Of a stretch of 64,000 bases of DNA, positions 55,611-61,148 are shown piece after piece. The position numbers were made by a program, and so were the translations under genes. This DNA is from JBKQHQ01 sp052148715 (lineage in GTDB: Bacteria > Pseudomonadota > Alphaproteobacteria > Rhizobiales > Xanthobacteraceae), in NCBI GenBank assembly GCA_052148715.1, contig JBKQHQ010000054.1, forward strand, positions 16,247 to 80,246, in the 5' to 3' direction. Under the pieces are notes generated by a model, which worked only from the letters and a program-made list of their open reading frames with translations, was not told the DNA's origin and made no database searches. Every line of letters starts with the position of its first letter. Position 1 is the first letter of the stretch.

Positions 55611-55616
55611 TGCAAC

Positions 55617-55644
55617 AATATACACCGCGACGCACAAAGCACAA
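55617..55644 (-). promoter_or_regulatory. sigma-70-type promoter of sRNA copy 1
   Basis: -35 TTGTGC (55639-55644) and -10 TATATT (55617-55622) on the minus strand, 16 bases apart; the start of transcription would fall near 55610. The same arrangement occurs at copy 2. Confidence 0.65.
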
Positions 55645-55785
55645 GGCTCGCCAAGCCCGTTTTTCATGCAGGTGGCGCAGGGCAGATGCCCGGCACAAGG
55701 GCAGCCAAAGCCGCAGTTTCCACTTCCCTGAGGAAGCGACGCAACAACAAAGGATGGCCGCGTCGGACCTCGCTGGCGATGAAAT

Positions 55786-55882
55786 AAAAAAAGGGCCGCT
55801 CACGGGTGTAAGCGGCCCAAGTCTAGGGAGGAAACGCCCAAGGAGGGCGAACGATAACCGCGATCACTCACCGTTACCGCAC
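55786..55882 (-). ncRNA. suhB/MmgR-like small RNA, copy 2
   Basis: A second copy of about 97 nucleotides on the minus strand, starting near 55882 and ending at a seven-base T-run (55786-55792). It keeps the terminator-proximal hairpin GGGCCGCT...AGCGGCCC, the CGCCC-TCCTT-GGGCG hairpin and the TTTCCTCCCTAGACTT stretch unchanged. The loop of the terminator and the 5' stem differ (compensating changes CGGTAACGGT/GCGGTTATCG), which supports an RNA under selection. It lies about 270 bases from copy 1, just upstream of the hisN-like gene on the other strand. Confidence 0.8.
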
Positions 55883-55888
55883 CGCAAA

Positions 55889-55916
55889 AATATACACCGC
55901 GCCGCACAAAAGGCAA
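55889..55916 (-). promoter_or_regulatory. sigma-70-type promoter of sRNA copy 2
   Basis: -35 TTGCCT (55911-55916) and -10 TATATT (55889-55894) on the minus strand, separated by 16 bases, matching the spacing at copy 1. Confidence 0.65.
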
Positions 55917-56100
55917 GGGCTACTGACCTTTTTTCCACCGGGTAGGGTGAACGGGTGATCCGACCGTTCGGCCCTGCCTTTTCGCCCCTTTCTTGCGCTA
56001 GCTCATAGCTCGGCAAATGGCTCTGCAGGTGCGAATGGTTCTATACGTGTTCGGCGGCGCGCGGCGTGCCGGGGACAAGCGAGACGAGAGGGGAGGCACG

Positions 56101-56886
56101 ATGACAGCGGTCGACTTTGCAGCCTTCGTGGATGAGCTCGCGACTGTCTCCGGGGAAACGATCCTGCCGTTCTTTCGCACCTCGCTCGGCATTCACAACA
56201 AGAGCGAGACTGGGGACTTCGATCCGGTCACCGCAGCGGATCGGGCGGCGGAAGCGGCCATGCGCACGCTGATTCGGCGCACCTTCCCGGAACATGGAAT
56301 TATCGGGGAGGAATACGGCCCGGAGCGCGCGGAGGCCGAATATGTGTGGGTGCTCGATCCGATCGACGGCACGAAATCGTTCATCGCCGGCATGCCGGCC
56401 TGGGGCACCTTGATCGCGCTGACGCGCTTTGGCGAGCCGGTGTTTGGCATGATGCACCAACCGTTTACGCGCGAGCGCTTCACCGGGGACGGCGGCGCTG
56501 CGCACTATCGGGGGCCGGCGGGAGAGCGCGAGCTGCGGGTGCGCCGCTGCGCGGCGTTGCCGGATGCATTATTGTTCACCACCTCGCCGCGGCTCATGAA
56601 GGACGCCGACCGGGCGAGCTTCAGCCGGGTCGAGGCGGCCGCGCAGCTCTCGCGCTATGGCGGGGATTGTTATGCTTACTGCATGCTGGCCGCCGGACAT
56701 ATCGATCTCGTGATCGAGACCGAGCTCAAGCCGCACGACGTTGTGCCGCTTATCCCGATCGTCCTTGGCGCTGGCGGACTTATCACGACCTGGGAGAACC
56801 AATCAGCCCACGCCGGCGGCCGTGTCGTTGCAGCGGGCGACGCGCGTGTGCACGCTGCCGCGCTTGCCTTGCTGGGGCAGGAATAA
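56101..56886 (+). CDS. inositol monophosphatase-family protein, probable histidinol-phosphatase (HisN-like)
   Basis: 261-residue metal-dependent phosphatase. Motifs: the GEE pair (69-71), DPIDGTKSF (86-94) with the metal aspartates, and GGDCYAYCMLAAGHIDLVIE with the third motif. The DPIDGTKSFIAGMPAWGTLIAL form and length suit the HisN branch (histidinol-phosphatase), but inositol phosphate substrates are possible. GGGGAGG precedes ATG 56101. It is preceded by two sRNAs on the other strand and followed by a convergent hydrolase gene. Confidence 0.85.
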   Translation: MTAVDFAAFVDELATVSGETILPFFRTSLGIHNKSETGDFDPVTAADRAAEAAMRTLIRRTFPEHGIIGEEYGPERAEAEYVWVLDPIDGTKSFIAGMPAWGTLIALTRFGEPVFGMMHQPFTRERFTGDGGAAHYRGPAGERELRVRRCAALPDALLFTTSPRLMKDADRASFSRVEAAAQLSRYGGDCYAYCMLAAGHIDLVIETELKPHDVVPLIPIVLGAGGLITTWENQSAHAGGRVVAAGDARVHAAALALLGQE

Positions 56887-56914
56887 CCGCGATCAGTAAT
56901 CGCTTCTGACCCTG

Positions 56915-57868
56915 TCACCCGTATAACGGCGTGCCAGGGATGAACGCATCGAACGCGGCCCAGAACTGGGCGCGGTAGTGGTCCTGCTCCTGCAGCATCT
57001 CGTGCCGGGCGCCGGGGACGACGAGGCGGGCGCCGGCGCGCAGGTGCAAGGCGAATTCCTCGCAGGCCGGTGTCGAGACCACCTCGTCGCGGCCGGCCGC
57101 GATGATCAGGAGTGGCTGGCGGATTTTCTCCGCGTAACCAGGGGTCCCGAACTCGCGCATCACCTTGAATGCCGCCGCTGCCCAGCCGACCGTCGGGCCG
57201 CCTAGGCCTAAAACCGGCTCGGCTTCCAGCACCGCGGCGTTGCGCGCATAGCGCACCGGATCGGAGGTCAACAGATTGCCTATGAACGGACCCATGCTTA
57301 CGAGGGCGGCATCATTGCCCGGCACGTAGCTCGTGGCGAACCCGAACAAGCGCAAAGTCGTCAGCGCGGCCGATGCGGCGGATGACGATTTGAGCCCGGG
57401 CAGGGCGATCATCGGCGCCGACAGAACGACCCGATCGAACCAGCGGCGGCCTTTGTACGCAGCACGAATGAGTATCGCACCCCCCATTGAATGGCCGAGC
57501 CCGAAGATCGGCGGCGGACAATCCGGCAGCACCACCTCCTGCATCACCGTTGTTAGATCGACGTCGTATTCGCCAAAGTTTTTCACGTGGCCCTTGCGGA
57601 TGTCCGGCAGCGGGCGGGAGGAAAGTCCTTGCCCGCGCCAGTCGAAGGCCACGACCGCAAAACCGCGCTCGCGCAAATCGCGCACCGTCTCGAAATATTT
57701 CTCGATGAACTCGGCCCGCCCCAAGAGCAGGCACACGGTCCCCTTGCGGCCCGCCGGCGCCGCCCAGCGGGCAAAGCGCAGGCCGTAACCGTCCGAGGTG
57801 CGCAGAGTTCCCGTGACTACATTGTCAGGGACGGGATTCGCCGGGATCGAAATGAGGGTCATCGGCAA
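56915..57868 (-). CDS. alpha/beta hydrolase, lysophospholipase/monoacylglycerol lipase type
   Basis: 317-residue serine hydrolase. The nucleophile elbow is GHSMGG (Ser 127), VVAFDWRGQGLSSRP is the oxyanion-adjacent block, and AAGRDEVV with GARHEML supply the aspartate and histidine of the triad. This pattern is that of PldB-like lysophospholipases (Hydrolase_4). Starts at ATG 57868 or 57862 (MTLIS). No signal peptide is seen, so it acts in the cytoplasm or at the inner membrane face. Confidence 0.85.
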   Translation of the reverse strand: MPMTLISIPANPVPDNVVTGTLRTSDGYGLRFARWAAPAGRKGTVCLLLGRAEFIEKYFETVRDLRERGFAVVAFDWRGQGLSSRPLPDIRKGHVKNFGEYDVDLTTVMQEVVLPDCPPPIFGLGHSMGGAILIRAAYKGRRWFDRVVLSAPMIALPGLKSSSAASAALTTLRLFGFATSYVPGNDAALVSMGPFIGNLLTSDPVRYARNAAVLEAEPVLGLGGPTVGWAAAAFKVMREFGTPGYAEKIRQPLLIIAAGRDEVVSTPACEEFALHLRAGARLVVPGARHEMLQEQDHYRAQFWAAFDAFIPGTPLYG

Positions 57869-58058
57869 GGCAATGGGGGGCGGCGGAAGTTCTTCATAGC
57901 AGGTCGGCTGTTGTCTTTGCGAGGGCGGGGCACGCCGGATGCGCCCAACTTGCGCGATGCCGAAATCGGGGAAGACTCGACTTTAGGCCTCAGGGACTTG
58001 CTGGTAACTAAATCCCAACTACCTTGGAATTGCTTCGCCGCATGGCGCCGAAAACCCC

Positions 58059-58090
58059 CTTGAAAGCCGGATTTCCTCCACCCAGATGTT
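58059..58090 (+). promoter_or_regulatory. possible RpoH (sigma-32) promoter
   Basis: CTTGAAA at 58059-58065 is followed after 15 bases by CCCAGATGT (58081-58089), similar to heat-shock sigma consensus CTTGAAA-N14-CCCCAT. The start of transcription would be near 58096, giving the leader that holds the thermometer hairpin. Heat control of the gene downstream makes this plausible; it is not proven. Confidence 0.4.
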
Positions 58091-58095
58091 GGGGT

Positions 58096-58178
58096 GCGCA
58101 GGCCAGATAGGCTGCGTGGGACCAGGTCTGGCCATCCCGGCGGACCGTCCGCATGTCGCTCAACATGGAGGATATGCC
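58096..58178 (+). promoter_or_regulatory. ROSE-like RNA thermometer in hsp20 leader
   Basis: The leader of the hsp20 gene can fold into an upstream hairpin with arms GGCCAGA (58101-58107) and TCTGGCC (58127-58133) and, next to the start codon, a hairpin at 58151-58177. There GCATGTC pairs with GATATGC, then a single G is bulged, then CTC pairs with GAG around a six-base loop. This sequesters the Shine-Dalgarno GGAGG (58167-58171). The UYGCU motif (TCGCT) with a bulged G opposite GGAGGAU is the defining feature of ROSE elements, which open at heat-shock temperature to release translation. Confidence 0.8.
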
Positions 58179-58652
58179 ATGCGTGCATTCGATCTTGCTC
58201 CCCTCTATCGCTCGACCGTCGGCTTCGATCGGCTCTTTTCGATGCTCGATCAGTTTTCCGGCTTTGACGGCGCGACCCCCGGTTATCCGCCCTACAATAT
58301 CGAACGAACCGGTGAGAATGATTACCGCATCACGCTTGCGGTAGCAGGCTTCAGCGAGACCGAGCTCTCGCTTGAGGCGAAAGAGAACACGCTGAAAATC
58401 CGCGGCGAGAAAGGCCAGGAACAAAAGACCGGCGAGGTGCTCCATCAGGGCATCGCGGCGCGTGCCTTCGAGCGCGTGTTCCAGCTTGCCGACTACGTCC
58501 AGGTCAAGGGCGCGACGCTTCGGAATGGCTTGCTGCACGTCGATCTCGTGCGCGAGGTTCCGGAGGCAAAGAAGCCGCGGACCATTTCGATCGCCACAGG
58601 CGGCGACACGAAGCCGGCTTCGGTGATCGAGGGCCAGAAGGCCGCAGCCTAA
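58179..58652 (+). CDS. small heat-shock protein Hsp20 (IbpA-like)
   Basis: 157-residue alpha-crystallin-domain chaperone that binds unfolding proteins and holds them for refolding. The N-terminus LYRSTVGFDRLFSMLDQ is that of class A rhizobial Hsp20s. The alpha-crystallin domain runs from YNIERTGENDYRITLAVAGF (about 39-58) to GLLHVDLVREVPE (about 122-134). ATG 58179 has GGAGG seven bases upstream, which is held in a ROSE-like hairpin. A strong intrinsic terminator follows at 58737. Confidence 0.92.
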   Translation: MRAFDLAPLYRSTVGFDRLFSMLDQFSGFDGATPGYPPYNIERTGENDYRITLAVAGFSETELSLEAKENTLKIRGEKGQEQKTGEVLHQGIAARAFERVFQLADYVQVKGATLRNGLLHVDLVREVPEAKKPRTISIATGGDTKPASVIEGQKAAA

Positions 58653-58736
58653 CTTGAACTAATCATCGCGAGGGCGGCGCAGGTCGGGTGTTTCCGGCTA
58701 TCCCTTGGGTGTTGCTCGCGGTGATCGGCTGATATC

Positions 58737-58766
58737 GCGCCCCGGTTTATTGCCGGGGCGCTTTTT
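58737..58766 (+). terminator. intrinsic terminator after hsp20
   Basis: Arms GCGCCCCGG (58737-58745) and CCGGGGCGC (58753-58761) form a nine-base GC stem with a seven-base loop, directly followed by TTTTT. It lies 85 bases after the hsp20 stop codon and also faces the end of the convergent proline-rich gene. Confidence 0.85.
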
Positions 58767-58783
58767 GCTTTGGGGCTGGCTTT

Positions 58784-59641
58784 TTATTCGAGCGGCGTGA
58801 TTGGAGGCAACGCCGTCGCGGCTTTCGATGCGGCAGCGATGGGTGCGGCGCCTTGGGCAGCGGCGCCTTGAGACGCGGCGGCGGTTCGGTCAACGGGCCT
58901 TAGAGCCGGAGCCGCCTGCCCGCTTGGGGCGGGCGCCGCCGCTTGAGGCGCGGCGGCGGTGCCCGCAGGAGGCGCCGACGTGGTCGTCGGTGGCAGCGGG
59001 CGAGTGTGGATGTAGGGCGGGTGGTTGGCGATCACGATGTCGGGTCTACGGTCGGCGGGCGCAGCCGTGGAGCCTGAGGCCGGTTTCGCAGCGGGGGGCG
59101 GTGCCTGCGGAATGCTGCCGGTCGGCACATCGCGCGGGGTATCATTTGCCGGCACCGAGGCCTCCGGCGGCAGGACGCTCGGGCCTTGCGGCGGGAGAAG
59201 CGGTCGCGCCGACGCTTGGTTGGGCAGTCCGCGGGGCGGGCGCGGTGCCGGAATTCCGTCCTCGGTCAACGCTTCGCCGCGCGGGCCCAACAAGCCGCCG
59301 GGACCGTCGTCCTCGGGCGGAAACGTTGCCGCGCTCCCCGGCGGCGGCAATGCGCCCGGCGGCGGAAGTGCCACGGAGCTGGGGATCGGGCGCACCATCA
59401 CGACCTTGTGCAACTGCGCATCGACCAAGACATTCACGTTCGCACCGCGCGGATCAATGGCGCGCACCACATAGCGCCCGGCATTGAAACCCGGTCGACC
59501 GACTGGATCAAAACCCATTGAGCGCACCAGAGCCATGGCTTCGCGCGGCGGCATCATGCCGCCGAACTGCGCGTGTGCCGTGCCGGCGCTGATGGCGCTC
59601 GCCAGCAGGAGGGCGGAATAGATCGCGAGTTTATACGTCAC
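58784..59641 (-). CDS. secreted proline/alanine-rich protein, unknown function
   Basis: 285-residue exported protein. GTG 59641 is chosen because AGGAG lies seven bases upstream; ATG 59671 would add ten residues. A signal peptide (LAIYSALLLASAISAGTAHAQF) is followed by a small conserved domain of about 65 residues (MPPREAMALVRSMGFDPVGRPGF and YVVRAIDPRGANVNVLVDAQLHKVVMVRPI) resembling PepSY-type folds. The last 190 residues are Pro/Ala-rich, probably disordered, and could span the periplasm. No recognised enzyme motif. Confidence 0.7.
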   Translation of the reverse strand: MTYKLAIYSALLLASAISAGTAHAQFGGMMPPREAMALVRSMGFDPVGRPGFNAGRYVVRAIDPRGANVNVLVDAQLHKVVMVRPIPSSVALPPPGALPPPGSAATFPPEDDGPGGLLGPRGEALTEDGIPAPRPPRGLPNQASARPLLPPQGPSVLPPEASVPANDTPRDVPTGSIPQAPPPAAKPASGSTAAPADRRPDIVIANHPPYIHTRPLPPTTTSAPPAGTAAAPQAAAPAPSGQAAPALRPVDRTAAASQGAAAQGAAPIAAASKAATALPPITPLE

Positions 59642-59695
59642 AGCACAACTCCTATGCCCACTCGGCCGCACGATCGGCCGTGATTGGGGCGGAGC

Positions 59696-60760
59696 TTAGG
59701 CAGGGAGGCTCGCCCGCAAGAGCTTTACAAAACGGTCGATCTCGGCTTCGCGCGTGGCGAATGAGGTGACCAGCCGAACCAACATCGCATCCGGCCCGAC
59801 CGTCATGGACTTTGGCAGGCTCGCGCTGGAACGCACGTAGTAAGTTGCACCCGCTTCCCGCAGCCGGACATCGAGCGCTTTCGGCAGCAGGACGAAAACA
59901 AGGTTCGCCTCAACGGGCCATACGGGCGGCAAGCCGACATCCGCAAGCGCGGCCGCAAGCCGATCGGCCATGGCGTTAGCCTGCCGCGCCAGCGTTAACC
60001 CATAATCGTCCGCCAAGAAGGCATCTAGTTGCGCTGCGACGAACCGGTGCTTGGAGAGAAGATGCCCGCCGCGCTTGCGCCGTTCCGCCATGGCCGTGGC
60101 GCGCTGCGGATCGAAGAACACGATCGCCTCCGCCGCCATGGCGCCTCCTTTGGTGGCCCCGAACGACACCACATCGACGCCGGCCTTCCAGGTTATCTGC
60201 GCGGGCGTGGCCGGCAGCCGTACCAGCGCATTGGCGAGGCGCGCACCGTCCATGTGCACGGCGAGGCCATGGGCATGGGCAACGTCGGCGAGCGCCGCGA
60301 TCTCGGTCGGGCGGTAGATCGTACCGGCCTCCGTTGCTTGGGTAATCGACAGCGCCGCGGGAGTAAGATGATGCGGTGCACCCCACTCGTCCTTGGCGAG
60401 GCTGGCGGCAACGCTGTCAGGGCTCAGCTTGCAGCCCTCGCTGGGGAGCCCGATGAGCCGCATGCCGTTGCCATAAAATTCCGGCGCGCCGCATTCGTCG
60501 GTGACGATGTGGGACTCGCCATGACAGAGCACAGCGCCCCAAGGCGGCACAAGCTCGGCCAAGGCAATGGCGTTGGCGGCCGTACCGGTCGTCACCAGAA
60601 ACGCCTTCACATCGTGCTCGAAGTGCTCGGATAAGCGGCGCTCCGCGCGCCTCGTCACCGCATCGTTGCCGTAGCCAAGCGCAAAGTCCGTGTTTGCCTG
60701 GACGATCGCCTCGAGAATCCGTGGGGCGATGCCGGCGGTGTTGTCGCTTGCAAAATTCAT
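59696..60760 (-). CDS. ltaE: low-specificity L-threonine aldolase
   Basis: 354-residue PLP enzyme cleaving threonine and allo-threonine to glycine and acetaldehyde. The N-terminus NFASDNTAGIAP, the HMDGARLANAL segment with PLP-contact Asp 171 and Arg, and the Schiff-base lysine in SFGATKGGAMA (Lys 204) identify it. ATG 60760 gives the canonical start; the frame is open upstream to 60844 without coding character. Probably a single-gene unit between the proline-rich gene and gltB. Confidence 0.92.
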   Translation of the reverse strand: MNFASDNTAGIAPRILEAIVQANTDFALGYGNDAVTRRAERRLSEHFEHDVKAFLVTTGTAANAIALAELVPPWGAVLCHGESHIVTDECGAPEFYGNGMRLIGLPSEGCKLSPDSVAASLAKDEWGAPHHLTPAALSITQATEAGTIYRPTEIAALADVAHAHGLAVHMDGARLANALVRLPATPAQITWKAGVDVVSFGATKGGAMAAEAIVFFDPQRATAMAERRKRGGHLLSKHRFVAAQLDAFLADDYGLTLARQANAMADRLAAALADVGLPPVWPVEANLVFVLLPKALDVRLREAGATYYVRSSASLPKSMTVGPDAMLVRLVTSFATREAEIDRFVKLLRASLPA

Positions 60761-61148
60761 TGCGATGGATCGATCTCGGCGTTCGGAAGTTCGACCCTGA
60801 ACGCACACGCCGGGCATTGCGTGTTTGCTCGGTCCATGGTCCACTTATTGCTAGGCCAAGTGTCGCTCAAGTGCGACAAACGGTCGACATGCCCAGTTCG
60901 GCGACGGCAACTTGTCATCTGGGCGGAAATTTGGCATGGTCCGCCTGATAGGACAGCATTACTGTCCCAATGGCGCAACCTCTCCCGCAGCGGGAGGACG
61001 GTGTAGCAGCCAGACGAGCAGCCATCGAGGGACCCCCTCCAAGGCTGCCCTCTGACAAGCGTGGCTTACTTCGGCCGTGGTGGCGATCGAACGCTGCGGA
61101 CGAGGAGGGTGCGGCGGCCGGGTAGCGAAGGGCGGCCGGCGCAAGAGC
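60761..61148. other. 388-base intergenic region upstream of gltB and ltaE
   Basis: Divergent promoter region. The inverted repeat TGTCGC (60861-60866) and GCGACA (60873-60878), separated by six bases, could be a regulator site, but it is short and unproven. No open frame with coding character. I looked for a sigma-54-type -24/-12 pair before gltB and found none that fits. Confidence 0.4.

Noticed and set aside
57900..58670. GCGAGGGCGG-type partial matches near 57911 and 58664 to the GTCATTGCGAGG repeat
   Set aside because: Only the first few bases match and the internal blocks are missing.
60861..60878. Operator-like inverted repeat TGTCGC-N6-GCGACA upstream of gltB
   Set aside because: Too short and without a known regulator; kept only as a remark in the region entry.
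60900..61148. A sigma-54 promoter for gltB
   Set aside because: The TTTGGCATG near 60928 lacks the -12 half at the required spacing.
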